A DNA stretch of 64,000 nt from Flavobacteriales bacterium (GCA_021739625.1 JAIPBJ010000007.1:1-64000), one strand, 5' to 3'; shown: positions 27,880 to 37,463, counted from the first letter of the stretch. Notes: generated by a model from the sequence alone, not told the origin. Program-made: numbers and translations.

Positions 27880-28432
27880 GGTCGCGCAGCGTTTCCTCGG
27901 TCCTGTCCACTCCGCGTTTCAGGCGATCGACAACCGTGTCCTTGTCCACATCATCAAGAATGGGAAGGAGGAAAGGTGCAAATGCCTGAATAGGGGCGAA
28001 CAGGAACGATTTCTTCACGGCCTCCGATTCCTTTGCCCCGTCCAGCAGAGAGAAACGGTTGAGCAGCATGATCAAAAGACTCAGCATGAGCACTCCGCGT
28101 GCAATGCCGAAGAATGCACCGGCCGCCTTGTCGGCCCAGTTCATGGCGGCCATCTTCGTCATGCCTTCCAGCATCTTGCCGAAAAAATAGACCAGCAACA
28201 TCACCCCGACCAGAATGAGGGCGAATGCTATGATGGGCAGAAATTCGTTGGTGAGCGAGGTGTTCTTATACAGATATTCTGCGAGCAGCGAGGCGAACCT
28301 TGCTGCCAGATAGACCCCGGCCACCAAGGCCAGCAATCGGGTCACCTCCATGATGAGGCCACGTGTGAAACCCTTGTAGGCCATCCACAGCAGTGGAATG
28401 ACAAGCAGCACGTCCAGCCAATGGTCCATCAT
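27866..28432 (-). CDS. CvpA family membrane protein
   Basis: This 188-residue protein has four hydrophobic segments and the CvpA pattern: [39 protein letters not shown] at the start, then [20 protein letters not shown] in the middle. CvpA proteins are needed for colicin V production in E. coli and for envelope stress tolerance; the mechanism is not settled. ATGATG at 28432 begins 1 nt after the stop of the upstream vWA gene, so the two are cotranscribed and probably translationally coupled. The 3' end overlaps pgk on the other strand. Confidence 0.85.
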   Translation of the reverse strand: MMDHWLDVLLVIPLLWMAYKGFTRGLIMEVTRLLALVAGVYLAARFASLLAEYLYKNTSLTNEFLPIIAFALILVGVMLLVYFFGKMLEGMTKMAAMNWADKAAGAFFGIARGVLMLSLLIMLLNRFSLLDGAKESEAVKKSFLFAPIQAFAPFLLPILDDVDKDTVVDRLKRGVDRTEETLRDLIPE

Positions 28433-28433
28433 G

Positions 28434-29606
28434 TCAGTATTCGTGGACATAGCCTTTGCTCTCGGCCATCTCCACCAGCGTACGGTTCATCACCCCGAAA
28501 AAGGACTGGCCATAGCGATATACAAGCATCTTATCGCGCATGTTCTTCATGTGCTCCTCGCGCTTGGTGGTGAGCATTTTGATGATGGAGATGTATTCGC
28601 CACGGTTGTAACTCAACTCTGTGACATGGAGCAGCAGCTCCTCATCAGTCATTTGGGCCAGTACGCCCGGAGGGTGCTTTCTACTGATCTTGCTGGGATT
28701 AAGGTCTCCATTCAGGTAAAGGTCCACAAGGTCCCACGATGCGTTCTTGCCCTGATAAAGTGCCGTGGCCTTGAAGAACGTGCGGGCCTCGAACGGATTC
28801 TCGCCCTGAAGCTCCGCATCCTCGTCCAACGACTCCTGTGCATCGCGCCTTTCCACACCGTTCGCACCGTATGGCATATAGGTGGTGTTGATCATCCTGC
28901 ACGCCTCCAGCAGCAGGTCATTGTCATAAGTTTTCTCAAAAACGATCGGGGGCTCCCGCAACGATATGGGGAAATACTTGCCACCGCATGATGTGGCCAG
29001 ATCGCGCCATTCCTCTTGCTCAACACGGTTGTCGTAGGCCATGAAGTAGAGTCCATGGAGGATGATGCCCATCTCATTGGCCTCCTTTATGGCCTTGGTG
29101 CATCCCGGCCCGCTGAACGCCCTGCCATTGCCAATGGCGAATATCACCTTCAGCGCATTGGGATCCTTCGACCATGAGAGCTGGTTGATGGCCACGTCCA
29201 ATGCATGGCCCATGTGGTAGTTGCCGGGCGATGTGATGTCCTTGATCTTGAAGAAGGGGCGGGCTGCGGCATCTATGTCGCGGGTCAGATCGGAGATGAT
29301 GCTGATGTAGTTGTTCTCCTTCTGGAAACTGGGACGGCCCATGCACACGATGCCAAGCCTATAGTTCGAAGTGGGCGAGAGACGCGACATCTCATTCTGC
29401 AGCTCCCAGAACTTGTCGCGCACGGTGGTCAGGATGCCCCCGGTGCTACCGCTGATGTCGATGAGGAGGACGATGTCGATAGGCGGGGCCGAAGGGCCGT
29501 CAGGTTCTGTGCCGTTGGATGAGAACCCACGGGGCATCGACCAAAGGCCCAGTAGGGCCACTGAACACAGGATTCGTGCAGAACGGGCTATGATGGAACC
29601 TGTCAT
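28434..29606 (-). CDS. Exported von Willebrand factor A domain protein
   Basis: The 390-residue protein has an N-terminal signal (SARILCSVALLGLWSM). A vWA domain follows, with the MIDAS motif DISGSTG in IDIVLLIDISGST at about residue 50, a Thr/Ser loop near YHMGHALD, and an IFAIGNGRAFSG strand. Such domains bind metal and mediate protein-protein contact. The C-terminal 190 residues are helical and unassigned. It is the first gene of a unit with the cvpA-like gene, and has a TAnnTTTG element 10 nt upstream. The partner is unknown. Confidence 0.8.
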   Translation of the reverse strand: MTGSIIARSARILCSVALLGLWSMPRGFSSNGTEPDGPSAPPIDIVLLIDISGSTGGILTTVRDKFWELQNEMSRLSPTSNYRLGIVCMGRPSFQKENNYISIISDLTRDIDAAARPFFKIKDITSPGNYHMGHALDVAINQLSWSKDPNALKVIFAIGNGRAFSGPGCTKAIKEANEMGIILHGLYFMAYDNRVEQEEWRDLATSCGGKYFPISLREPPIVFEKTYDNDLLLEACRMINTTYMPYGANGVERRDAQESLDEDAELQGENPFEARTFFKATALYQGKNASWDLVDLYLNGDLNPSKISRKHPPGVLAQMTDEELLLHVTELSYNRGEYISIIKMLTTKREEHMKNMRDKMLVYRYGQSFFGVMNRTLVEMAESKGYVHEY

Positions 29607-29616
29607 ATCAGTGTGG

Positions 29617-29624
29617 CAAAGTTA
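29617..29624 (-). promoter_or_regulatory. TAnnTTTG promoter element for vWA-cvpA unit
   Basis: TAACTTTG on the minus strand, 10 nt before the ATG at 29606. Confidence 0.6.
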
Positions 29625-29643
29625 GCCTATTACGGCCCCTGAC

Positions 29644-29651
29644 TACTTTTG
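29644..29651 (+). promoter_or_regulatory. TAnnTTTG promoter element, 4 nt before start
   Basis: TACTTTTG, then TGAC, then the ATG at 29656. The spacing predicts a leaderless transcript. It is divergent from the vWA promoter 20 bp away. Confidence 0.65.
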
Positions 29652-29655
29652 TGAC

Positions 29656-30003
29656 ATGTTGGACATCGAATTTCAAAGAGAGTGGCGTGAACTCATTGAC
29701 CGCCTTGAAAAGCGTTTCGGAGAAGGGATGGAACTGGAAACCGTACTGTTCCTCATTGGGGTGCAGGAGCTCGGCCAGGGCCATCGACAATTCAAGAAGC
29801 ACGAGAAGCTCGACCTCATGCACATTGCCATCTGCCGCTTGTTGAGCCGGTACGGTTACTATGAGTTTGAAGGGGTGGACGCTGAAGGATGGCCGCACTA
29901 TCGCGTGTTGGCCAAGCTGCCCAAGCTCAACCCTAAGGAGCAGAGCCAGCTGATGAAAGAGGCGGTTATCGAATACTTCAAGGATGCAGATCTGCTGAAC
30001 TGA
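29656..30003 (+). CDS. Conserved-looking small cytoplasmic protein
   Basis: This 115-residue protein lacks a signal peptide or membrane segment and is mixed alpha with high charge (FQREWRELIDRLEKRFGEGMELETVLFLIGVQELGQG...). I do not recognise a named domain. The phrase VLFLIGVQELGQGHRQFKKHEK resembles conserved hypothetical proteins in Flavobacteriales, but that is from memory only. It is monocistronic, with a clear promoter, and ends 4 bp from the convergent lipoprotein gene. Confidence 0.75.
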   Translation: MLDIEFQREWRELIDRLEKRFGEGMELETVLFLIGVQELGQGHRQFKKHEKLDLMHIAICRLLSRYGYYEFEGVDAEGWPHYRVLAKLPKLNPKEQSQLMKEAVIEYFKDADLLN

Positions 30004-30007
30004 AAGC

Positions 30008-30391
30008 CTACAGCTCGTCCAGATTCAACTCTATCTCTACGGTCTCACCCTGTTCCAGAATGACGAAGTTCTCCAAAGAACTGCGTCCACCATGGGTCAC
30101 ATCATATTTGAGGATGGCCGGATTGGGGTAGGTGAACTCCACCACGCCATCGCTGTTGGTCATAATGATCTCTTCCAACCACAGCGTTCCCACACGCTCA
30201 TCGTTGTAGAAACGCACCTCTGCCTGTACCACCGGCAATACAACGGTGTCCTGAGGGTTCAACTGATTGGGCGAATTCTCCACCACCCTGATGCGCACTA
30301 TGGCATTGGTGTCCTTGGTGCAGGAAGAGACCCCACTGATGATGGCGAGCGCCAGAACGGGAGCGAGAATTCGGGAAATGCGTGTCTTCAT
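30008..30391 (-). CDS. Small lipoprotein
   Basis: The 127-residue protein has a signal sequence with lipobox (GVSSC at about residue 24), then CTKDTNAIVRIRVVENSPNQLNPQDTVVLPVVQAEVRFY, a beta-rich domain resembling a carboxypeptidase-regulatory or transthyretin-like fold (V..V.F.....GVVEFTYPNPAILKYDV). It is likely outer-membrane anchored. The function is unknown. A TACCTTTG promoter element lies 40 nt upstream. Confidence 0.75.
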   Translation of the reverse strand: MKTRISRILAPVLALAIISGVSSCTKDTNAIVRIRVVENSPNQLNPQDTVVLPVVQAEVRFYNDERVGTLWLEEIIMTNSDGVVEFTYPNPAILKYDVTHGGRSSLENFVILEQGETVEIELNLDEL

Positions 30392-30415
30392 GGCCTTGCA
30401 GTAGGGTTGAAGGTG

Positions 30416-30423
30416 TAAATTTG
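30416..30423 (+). promoter_or_regulatory. TAnnTTTG element upstream of cyclophilin gene
   Basis: TAAATTTG on the plus strand, 76 nt before the ATG at 30500. It faces away from the lipoprotein promoter, giving two divergent elements within 24 bp. Confidence 0.4.
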
Positions 30424-30431
30424 CCAGTTGT

Positions 30432-30439
30432 CAAAGGTA
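30432..30439 (-). promoter_or_regulatory. TAnnTTTG element for small lipoprotein gene
   Basis: TACCTTTG on the minus strand, 40 nt before the ATG at 30391. Confidence 0.45.
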
Positions 30440-30499
30440 GGTATTCCATTTCCTACCGATTTTGAACCTCCAAAAATACAGAACCATAATCAACCTCAG

Positions 30500-31138
30500 A
30501 TGAGAAAGTTACTTGCAACCCTCGCAATGGCCACCTTTGGTCTTGGTGCCATGGCCCAGGACACCTCTGGCCCCATAGTGCTCATCAGTACAGAATATGG
30601 TGACATCAAGGTCCAATTGTACAATGCCACTCCCGGGCATCGCGACAACTTCTTGGAGATTGCCTCGAAAGGACAGTATGACGGAAGCATCTTCCACCGT
30701 GTCATCAACCGCTTCATGATCCAAGGTGGCAGTTCGGAAGGTGCGAGCGCAGACCTTGATGGCAGGCCGACAATCCCGGCAGAGATAGTTCCGGGCCTCT
30801 ATCACAAGAAAGGGGCTTTGGCCGCTGCCCGCACTGGCGATCAGGTCAATCCCGAAAGACGCAGCAGCGGCTCGCAATTCTACATTGTGCAGGGCCAGAC
30901 CTACCCAGAGGAGACCATGAAGATGATGGAAGGTCGCCTGGGACATGGTTACAACGATGCGCAGCGCAAGGTCTATGCAGAAATAGGGGGCACTCCGCAC
31001 CTCGACTATCAATACACTGTTTTCGGTGAGGTGATCGAAGGATTGGACGTAGTGGACAAGATCGCTGGCGTGCAGACCCATCAGGCCGACAGCCCAGTGA
31101 AGCCAGTTTCCATGAAGGTCAAAGTGATCAAGAAATGA
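30500..31138 (+). CDS. Exported cyclophilin-type peptidyl-prolyl isomerase
   Basis: This 212-residue protein has a signal peptide ending GAMAQ. The cyclophilin domain shows VLISTEYGDIKVQLYNATPGHRDNF, FHRVINRFMIQGG (the FHRV..FMIQGG active-site motif), GALAAART, SGSQFYIVQG and the C-terminal VFGEVIEGLDVVDKI. It catalyses cis-trans isomerisation of Xaa-Pro bonds, probably in the periplasm. The track's start upstream lies outside the signal peptide, so the ATG at 30500 is preferred. Confidence 0.93.
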   Translation: MRKLLATLAMATFGLGAMAQDTSGPIVLISTEYGDIKVQLYNATPGHRDNFLEIASKGQYDGSIFHRVINRFMIQGGSSEGASADLDGRPTIPAEIVPGLYHKKGALAAARTGDQVNPERRSSGSQFYIVQGQTYPEETMKMMEGRLGHGYNDAQRKVYAEIGGTPHLDYQYTVFGEVIEGLDVVDKIAGVQTHQADSPVKPVSMKVKVIKK

Positions 31139-31180
31139 TTATTGTTCGAATAATCAATAATCAGTAATCAATCCCTTTCT

Positions 31181-32203
31181 GTGTTAGAACAACTTGAAGC
31201 CTACCGCAGCGAAATAGCGGCCTCCGGACTGAATGACGCGGCCGCATTGGAAGCGTTCCGACTGAAGTATCTTTCCAAGAAAGGTCTACTCGGTCAGTTG
31301 TTCGATGCCTTCCGAACGGTGCCCAACGAGCAGAAGAAGGCTTATGGTCAGCAGCTCAATGCGCTGAAACAGTATGCCGAAGGGCGTTTTGAGGAGGCGC
31401 AGACCATAGTGAACGCCTCATCAGGCGGCCCTGCTCCCGACCTCGATCTTTCTGTTCCGCCCTTCCCTTTGGAGATAGGCACACGCCATCCGGTGTCGAT
31501 GGTGCGCAGAGAGGTGGTCAGCATCTTTCAACGCATCGGCTTCACTGTGGCCGAAGGGCCGGAGATCGAGGATGACCATCACAACTTCTCTGCCCTCAAT
31601 TTCCCGCCAGAGCACCCTGCACGCGACATGCAGGACACGTTCTTTGTGGCCAAGGATCCCGATTTCGCCCTCCGAACACACACGTCATCGGTGCAGGTGA
31701 GGGTGATGGAGAACCAGAAACCGCCCATTCGCATTCTCGCTCCGGGACGCGTGTTCCGCAACGAGGCCGTGTCGGCCCGGGCACACTGCATCTTCCATCA
31801 GATTGAGGGATTGTACATCGACAGGAATGTGTCGTTCGCAGACATGAAGGACACGCTGCTCTATTTCGCCCGCGAGTTCTATGGGCCGGAGACGAAGATC
31901 CGCCTGCGTCCTTCCTACTTCCCATTCACCGAACCGAGTGCCGAGATGGACGTTTATTGGGGTCTGGAGACCGAGGCCGACCACCGCATCACCAAAGGCA
32001 CGGGCTGGTTAGAGGTGCTGGGATGCGGCATGGTCGATCCCAATGTGCTGCGCAACTGTGGCATCGACCCGGAGGTCTATTCCGGTTTCGCATTCGGCAT
32101 GGGGCTTGAACGCACGGCCATGCTCAAATATCAGGTCAAGGACCTGCGGCTGTTCTTCGAGAATGACAAACGGTTCCTCGATCAGTTCAAGGCGGCATAC
32201 TGA
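31181..32203 (+). CDS. pheS: Phenylalanyl-tRNA synthetase alpha subunit
   Basis: This 340-residue class II synthetase subunit has an N-terminal coiled-coil (EQLEAYRSEIAASG..KKGLLGQLFDAFRTVP). Class II motif 2 is FRNEAVSARAHCIFHQIEGLYID, with RPSYFPFTEPSAEMDV and GLEVLGCGMV-like WLEVLGCGMVDPNVL; motif 3 is FGMGLERTAML. It forms the alpha2-beta2 enzyme with PheT, which is not in the window. The start codon is GTG at 31181; no in-frame ATG lies close by and the length fits the family. Confidence 0.96.
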   Translation: MLEQLEAYRSEIAASGLNDAAALEAFRLKYLSKKGLLGQLFDAFRTVPNEQKKAYGQQLNALKQYAEGRFEEAQTIVNASSGGPAPDLDLSVPPFPLEIGTRHPVSMVRREVVSIFQRIGFTVAEGPEIEDDHHNFSALNFPPEHPARDMQDTFFVAKDPDFALRTHTSSVQVRVMENQKPPIRILAPGRVFRNEAVSARAHCIFHQIEGLYIDRNVSFADMKDTLLYFAREFYGPETKIRLRPSYFPFTEPSAEMDVYWGLETEADHRITKGTGWLEVLGCGMVDPNVLRNCGIDPEVYSGFAFGMGLERTAMLKYQVKDLRLFFENDKRFLDQFKAAY

Positions 32204-32245
32204 TCCTGTCCCGCCACCGATGTGGCGATTCTCGCTTCCAAGTGA

Positions 32246-32253
32246 TAGCTTTG
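32246..32253 (+). promoter_or_regulatory. TAnnTTTG promoter element for GH5 gene
   Basis: TAGCTTTG, then AAGGC, then the ATG at 32259, a 5-nt spacing predicting a leaderless mRNA. Confidence 0.6.
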
Positions 32254-32258
32254 AAGGC

Positions 32259-33590
32259 ATGATCAAATTCTTCGTCATAGCCCTACTGCGCGGTCTTCCG
32301 CTTTTTGTCCTTCTTGGGGCCCATCCGTCTCCTGTCAGGTCGCAATCCCTTGCCCAACAGCGTTGCAATGCAATGGAGAAGGGCCTCAATGTTTCCAACT
32401 GGTTGGAGGAATACTGGAATGCCGATTGGCCTGTCGCTCACAAGTACACCAAGCAGCATTTCGAGACCATGCGGGATGCCGGCATCACTTCGGTGCGACT
32501 CCCCATCAATTTCCATGCGGTCATTGGGCAAGAGGCACCTTACACCGTGAATGTGGACCATGCCGTGTTCAGTTGGGTGGACAGTGTGATCCACTGGACG
32601 GATGAACTGGGCATGAAGCTCATCATCGACAACCACCATGGCTGGGAGCTCACCGAGAACAACTGGCGCGCCAAGCTGCCCATGTTCTCCCACCTGTGGT
32701 CGGTGCTTGCGCAGCGATATTCCTACCTCGACCCGGACCGCGTTTTCTTCGAACTGCTCAACGAGCCCTCGCTCGGATTTCAGGATTCGCTCAAGGTCAT
32801 GTACAATGACGCTCTTGACTCCATTCGTCAGCACACGGCCCAGCATACGGTCATCGTCTCTCCGCACTGGGCCGGCACGGCAATGGTCTTCTCAGATTGG
32901 CAGCCCATGGCCGACACCAACCTTATCTATACATGGCATGTGTATGACCCGCTCGATTTCTCACATCAGGGACTTACATGGCACACACCATTCTTCCCAT
33001 CAGGCAACGCATTCCCCCATGCAGAGCCCACATTCATGGAAGGCATCTTCGAAACAGGATGGCAGCGGGTGCTCGATTGGAAAGCCACCCACGGTCTGCC
33101 ATTGCTGATGGGCGAGTTCGGACTGAGCAGTTATTGCGATTCTGCAAGCACGTGCCATTGGTTGGAATATACCATGACCCGCCTCAAGCAGAACCGGATA
33201 CCATGGTTTTACTGGGACTGGCAGTGGGATTTCACCATGTTTCATGGCAATGTGACCGGTGCGGACAGCATCTATCCATGCTTCCGCCACTATCTGGGGC
33301 TATATGGCGATGACACCTTCACCGATGTGGGCGGAATGCGACCCCCATCATCGCCTGCTTTCAGAATCTTTCCGAACCCGGTCGGGACTGATAATGCTTC
33401 CATTTCTGTCGAATGGAATGGCCAACAGGTCGGCAGGGTGAACATTCACGATATGATGGGAAGATTGGTCCGAAGTGATGTGGTCAACGGGGAGAAGATG
33501 TCCATAGAGGCCCCGTTGGGGGCGGGAATCTATCTGGTGGTGCTCCAGACAGAGAATGGATACATGGCGCAGCGGCTGGTGGTCAGATGA
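32259..33590 (+). CDS. T9SS-exported GH5-family glycoside hydrolase
   Basis: The 443-residue secreted enzyme has a signal peptide (FVIALLRGLPLFVLLGAHP). The GH5 domain has RLPINFHAV, DNHHGW, the acid/base motif FELLNEP (Glu of N-E-P), a WHVYDPLDF segment, and the nucleophile motif LMGEFG. Together these place the two catalytic Glu residues as expected for cellulase/mannanase-type retaining hydrolases. The last 75 residues are a T9SS type A sorting domain (FRIFPNPVGTDN..DMMGRLV..GAGIYLVVLQ). The substrate is a beta-glucan or mannan by inference. The track's start at 32043 lies inside pheS; the ATG at 32259 fits the promoter and signal peptide. Confidence 0.92.
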   Translation: MIKFFVIALLRGLPLFVLLGAHPSPVRSQSLAQQRCNAMEKGLNVSNWLEEYWNADWPVAHKYTKQHFETMRDAGITSVRLPINFHAVIGQEAPYTVNVDHAVFSWVDSVIHWTDELGMKLIIDNHHGWELTENNWRAKLPMFSHLWSVLAQRYSYLDPDRVFFELLNEPSLGFQDSLKVMYNDALDSIRQHTAQHTVIVSPHWAGTAMVFSDWQPMADTNLIYTWHVYDPLDFSHQGLTWHTPFFPSGNAFPHAEPTFMEGIFETGWQRVLDWKATHGLPLLMGEFGLSSYCDSASTCHWLEYTMTRLKQNRIPWFYWDWQWDFTMFHGNVTGADSIYPCFRHYLGLYGDDTFTDVGGMRPPSSPAFRIFPNPVGTDNASISVEWNGQQVGRVNIHDMMGRLVRSDVVNGEKMSIEAPLGAGIYLVVLQTENGYMAQRLVVR

Positions 33591-33625
33591 TCACATTCGG
33601 CCCATCTGCCCTTTCCATCGCCAAC

Positions 33626-33633
33626 TATCTTTG
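33626..33633 (+). promoter_or_regulatory. TAnnTTTG promoter element for carboxyltransferase
   Basis: TATCTTTG, 37 nt before the ATG at 33671. Confidence 0.55.
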
Positions 33634-33670
33634 TCCGCCACCCGTCAAGGCTGGCGTATAGGACAACCTC

Positions 33671-35212
33671 ATGAAAGACAGGATAGCACATCTGCACGAG
33701 AAACAGGAAAAGGCCCTGCTGGGGGGCGGTCAGGACCGCATCGACTCGCAGCACGCCAAGGGCAAGATGACCGCACGCGAGCGGCTTCATTTCCTGTTGG
33801 ACGAGGGCAGCTTCGAGGAGATCGGCATGTTCGTCACCCACCGCAGCAACGAGTTCGGCCTCGAAAAACAAAAGTTTCTGGGCGATGGCGTCATTACCGG
33901 ATATGGCACCGTCCATGGACGAACGGTCTATGTCTTCGCACAGGATTTCACCGTGTTCGGTGGCTCCTTGGCCGAGATGCATGCCGAGAAGATCTGCCGC
34001 ATCATGGACCTTGCCATGGAGAATGGAGCACCTGTTATCGGCCTTAACGATTCGGGCGGGGCGCGCATTCAGGAAGGTGTGGTGAGTCTGGGCGGATATG
34101 CCGACATCTTCTATCGCAACACCTTGGCCTCTGGGGTCATTCCACAGCTCTCCGCCATCATGGGCCCATGCGCGGGCGGTGCGGTCTATTCGCCTGCCCT
34201 CACCGATTTCGTCCTGATGGTGCAGGACAGCAGCTATATGTTCGTCACCGGCCCCAACGTGGTGAAGACCGTGACCCACGAGGAGGTGACCAGCGAAGAA
34301 TTGGGCGGGGCCAGCACCCACAGCACCAAAAGCGGAGTGACACACTTTTCCAGTGCCAACGACCTCCAGTGCATTGAACATCTGAAGAAACTGCTGAGCT
34401 ACATGCCTCAGAACTGCGAGGAGGAGGCACCGGTGATCAACTACACTCCGGCCGATGAATCGCGTGCAGCGCTTGACAGCATCATCCCCGACAATCCCAA
34501 TCAGCCTTATGATATCAAGGAGGTGATCGAGACCGTGTGCGATGCAGGCTCATTCTTGGAGGTGCACAAGGATTTTGCCGAGAATATCGTGGTCGGATTC
34601 GCACGGCTCGGTGGCAGGAGCATCGGCATCGTGGCCAACCAGCCGGCCATGCTGGCAGGCGTGCTCGATATCAAGGCATCGCAGAAAGGTGGGCGTTTTG
34701 TGCGCTTCTGCGACTGTTTCAACATTCCGTTGCTCGTGTTCGAGGATGTTCCGGGCTTCCTCCCCGGCACCGATCAGGAGTGGAACGGCATCATCACCAA
34801 CGGGGCCAAGCTGCTCTTTGCTTTCTGCGAGGCCACCGTGCCACGCATCACGGTCATCACCCGCAAGGCTTATGGTGGGGCCTACGATGTGATGAACAGC
34901 AAGCACATCGGTGCCGACATGAACTATGCCTGGCCCACGGCCGAGATTGCCGTGATGGGTGCCAAGGGTGCTGCCGAGATCATTTTCCGCAACGAGATAA
35001 AAAGTGCTCCCGACCCCGAGGCCAAACTCAAAGAGAAGGAGGCCGAGTATGTGCGGCATTTCGCCAATCCCTTCCGCGCAGCCGAGAAGGGCTATGTGGA
35101 CGAGGTCATTCTCCCATCACAGACCCGCGAGAAGCTGATCCGCGCCTTCGGCATGCTGAAGAACAAGGCCCGCACACTGCCAAGAAAAAAGCACGGGAAC
35201 ATTCCGTTGTAA
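33671..35212 (+). CDS. Acyl-CoA carboxylase carboxyltransferase subunit (propionyl-CoA type)
   Basis: This 513-residue protein is full length for biotin-dependent carboxyltransferases. Signatures are [16 protein letters not shown] near the N terminus, [63 protein letters not shown], and in the second crotonase-fold half [29 protein letters not shown] and [11 protein letters not shown]. It transfers CO2 from carboxybiotin to propionyl- or methylcrotonyl-CoA. The biotin carboxylase and biotin carrier subunits are not in the window, so the exact substrate is open; propionyl-CoA carboxylase is the usual annotation. Confidence 0.93.
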   Translation: MKDRIAHLHEKQEKALLGGGQDRIDSQHAKGKMTARERLHFLLDEGSFEEIGMFVTHRSNEFGLEKQKFLGDGVITGYGTVHGRTVYVFAQDFTVFGGSLAEMHAEKICRIMDLAMENGAPVIGLNDSGGARIQEGVVSLGGYADIFYRNTLASGVIPQLSAIMGPCAGGAVYSPALTDFVLMVQDSSYMFVTGPNVVKTVTHEEVTSEELGGASTHSTKSGVTHFSSANDLQCIEHLKKLLSYMPQNCEEEAPVINYTPADESRAALDSIIPDNPNQPYDIKEVIETVCDAGSFLEVHKDFAENIVVGFARLGGRSIGIVANQPAMLAGVLDIKASQKGGRFVRFCDCFNIPLLVFEDVPGFLPGTDQEWNGIITNGAKLLFAFCEATVPRITVITRKAYGGAYDVMNSKHIGADMNYAWPTAEIAVMGAKGAAEIIFRNEIKSAPDPEAKLKEKEAEYVRHFANPFRAAEKGYVDEVILPSQTREKLIRAFGMLKNKARTLPRKKHGNIPL

Positions 35213-35244
35213 GACTTTTGTGCAGTCGATGCGCGGTGCCGATA

Positions 35245-35514
35245 TCACCAGAGCATCAACAATAGGGCAACAAGAACGGCCACCGTGCCAATGGCAACCA
35301 TCAATCCCATCCGTTCCTTTCTTCTTTGGATCCTGATGTCCCGTGCAAGCTGATCGGCAAGCCTTTGTCGGTCTTCTTCCGAGCATTCTCCGAATTCCAG
35401 TGCCTCATCTCTACCGAACTCCTGAAATGGTTCCTGCTTGAAAATAGGCTTCCGCTCCCTCCTGTTCATCTTCAGGGAGTCGTTCATTGCCTGTGCTGAA
35501 CCACCAAAGGACAT
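35245..35514 (-). CDS. Small membrane protein with C-terminal anchor
   Basis: This 89-residue protein begins MSFGGSAQAMNDSLKMNRRERKP, a pattern I recall in short Bacteroidota proteins (SFGGSxxxMxxSLKxNxRxRK). It has a charged middle (EEDRQRLADQLARDIRIQRRKER) and a C-terminal membrane helix (GLMVAIGTVAVLVALLLML). The start is ATG at 35514 (35520 is also in frame). A TATATTTG promoter element is 21 nt upstream. The role is unknown; it may be a tail-anchored inner-membrane protein. Confidence 0.75.
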   Translation of the reverse strand: MSFGGSAQAMNDSLKMNRRERKPIFKQEPFQEFGRDEALEFGECSEEDRQRLADQLARDIRIQRRKERMGLMVAIGTVAVLVALLLMLW

Positions 35515-35535
35515 GACCATAGATTTTGAGCAATC

Positions 35536-35543
35536 CAAATATA
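35536..35543 (-). promoter_or_regulatory. TAnnTTTG promoter element for small membrane protein
   Basis: TATATTTG on the minus strand, 21 nt before the ATG at 35514. Confidence 0.55.
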
Positions 35544-35598
35544 GCAGCGATTCCGCCAGATGAGACACCTGACGGAATCGAGATGCATGGAATACTGT

Positions 35599-37209
35599 TC
35601 AGATCACCTCCACGATGATGGGGCCAAGGGTGTGTTCCACCTCGTCCACGCCAACTGCCCTCACATCTTCAAAAGTGATTCGAAATCCTTTTCGTGCCTT
35701 GTCGAAAGCGTTCTTGAGTTCATTGTCGAATCGGTTGCCGTTGAACTGTTTGCGAACCAAGATATCTCCTTGATTATTCATCATAAGCACATTGAATCGC
35801 TTTATAGTGCAGATACCGTTGTAGGCAAAGCTTGGATCATAGCGAGAGGAAAGTCCCAACTGCGCTTTCAGTTCATTGGCGGTCATGCGGATGGTTCCAT
35901 CCTTTCCGGACAAGGTCAACGCGGGCTTGGGAAGTCTGCTCACTCGGAATTCCATGCTGCCCATGTTGCGGGTGCTGCCATCGTCCATCACCGCGCTCAC
36001 ATTCACCGTGACCGAAGCGGGAGATGAAGGGCTGATCACTGCCAGGTATTCCTGGGCGCCCGCCTTCCGCAATGTGTTGCCGCCTGTGATGGTGGCCCGG
36101 ATGCGCTCCGATGGGATGCCCGGCACCGATATGGACACTGGGTTTTCAACGCCTTTGTAGAACTGGTTCATACTCGTAGCTGAGACCACCAGCGATGGCC
36201 GCGCCACGATGTACTCCGAGCGGAACGGGTAGCTCTGCACCTTGCCCTCAGAGTCGGTCAGGTCCACCATCCCTTCATAGGTGAACACGCCTTCCCGCGA
36301 GGCATCCACCTCATAACGGCCCATGCCGTTGATGCCCGGCACGGTCGAGGTCACACTTGCGAGGTCTGTCCCGTCAGCATTCAGCTTCCCGATGCGGATG
36401 CCCGGTGAGCGGGTGGTGCTATAGGCCGCCACGATGATGTCCGCGCTGTATTTCTCCCCCTGTAGCACATAGCTGCTCTGTGGCAGCACGGTGGCCGCAA
36501 TGGTGTCGAAGAAGAAGTCCTTTCGATTGAAAGAGCGGAACAGCCTGTTGACCACATCCTGTTCCATGGTCGCCACATCGCCCTGCAACTTTGTGAGGAT
36601 GGTGATGGTCGCTGCCAGTGGCGTGTGATAGAACATGTTGGCCTCCCACGTGGACGTGGCATCCTTCATTTTTCTGTCCGAGAGGTCGATGGAGGTGGAA
36701 AGCGATGGGCGGTCGGCCTCGTCCAACAGGCCGCGCATGTTCTCCTGATAGATTTCCAGCCGCTGTTTCAGCGCCACGGCCACGCCCTTGCTGCCCTCTC
36801 CGTCACCCATCATGATGTGGGTGGGCATGTCGTAAGCGTCCTTTTTGTTGACGTTGCGCAGCCCCATGGTGTCGGCCTCCACTATCGGGATACCTTCAGT
36901 TCCGCTCACCAGTGCAGTCTTGATGCTGTCGATGAAAAGGTGAAGGGTTGCTGAAAGCGCTTTGGCCTCCTGTGCCCGCTTCCAATAGTGGCCGACCTTT
37001 TCGGGGTCAATACTCCTGGCCAGGTCGAAATCGCTGTAGAGCGACCCCGTTTTCATTGCCATCGCGGAGTTGGTGATCGTGAGGCTCTCGTCCACGTTGA
37101 CGAACGCGTCCAGCACGTCCTTCGAGATGTTGAGTGCCAATAGGGCGGTGAGAACGAGATACATCATCCCAATCATCTTCTGTCTGGGTGTTTCTTTGCT
37201 GCCTGCCAT
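35599..37209 (-). CDS. gldM: GldM/PorM family T9SS motor protein
   Basis: This 536-residue protein opens MAGSKETPRQKMIGMMYLVLTALLALNISKD, the hallmark N terminus of GldM/PorM, with a single membrane helix at about 15-33. A long periplasmic part follows, built of a helical domain (to about residue 220) and beta domains (YKGVENPVSISVPGIPSERIRATITGG, then the C-terminal EFRVSRLPKPALTL). GldL/GldM form the proton-driven motor of the type IX secretion and gliding machinery. The length fits the family. gldK, gldL and gldN, which normally flank it, are absent here, so this may be an extra copy. Confidence 0.93.
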   Translation of the reverse strand: MAGSKETPRQKMIGMMYLVLTALLALNISKDVLDAFVNVDESLTITNSAMAMKTGSLYSDFDLARSIDPEKVGHYWKRAQEAKALSATLHLFIDSIKTALVSGTEGIPIVEADTMGLRNVNKKDAYDMPTHIMMGDGEGSKGVAVALKQRLEIYQENMRGLLDEADRPSLSTSIDLSDRKMKDATSTWEANMFYHTPLAATITILTKLQGDVATMEQDVVNRLFRSFNRKDFFFDTIAATVLPQSSYVLQGEKYSADIIVAAYSTTRSPGIRIGKLNADGTDLASVTSTVPGINGMGRYEVDASREGVFTYEGMVDLTDSEGKVQSYPFRSEYIVARPSLVVSATSMNQFYKGVENPVSISVPGIPSERIRATITGGNTLRKAGAQEYLAVISPSSPASVTVNVSAVMDDGSTRNMGSMEFRVSRLPKPALTLSGKDGTIRMTANELKAQLGLSSRYDPSFAYNGICTIKRFNVLMMNNQGDILVRKQFNGNRFDNELKNAFDKARKGFRITFEDVRAVGVDEVEHTLGPIIVEVI

Positions 37210-37463
37210 GATTTCCAGTGTTTTAGGGTAATGGTCTGATGGGCCGCACCTCCTTGGTGCGGTTGCCGTTCAGGTCCTTCATCCGGCCGGAATGGGAGTC
37301 CTTCACCTGATAGAATACCAAGCAGGGCAAAAAGGAACAGGCGAACACGGAATTATTCTCCGGTTCACCTGTAAGTGACTGATTGATAAGAAGAAAAATT
37401 GATGTCACCTTGAATGACATCAGTGCTGGGCAGCACAACTCAGGGTGTCAGACCCTGTGGGAT
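37210..37463. other. Intergenic gap upstream of gldM
   Basis: The 254-bp gap contains no convincing gene. It holds an 8-bp inverted repeat TGATGTCA (37400-37407) / TGACATCA (37415-37422) with a 7-nt loop, and CAGGGT/ACCCTG at about 37441-37456. No exact TAnnTTTG element for gldM was found, so gldM may use another promoter or read-through. Confidence 0.45.

Noticed and set aside
37223-37438. 71-codon minus-strand ORF upstream of gldM
   Set aside because: No signal, no family pattern, and a 5' part without coding character.
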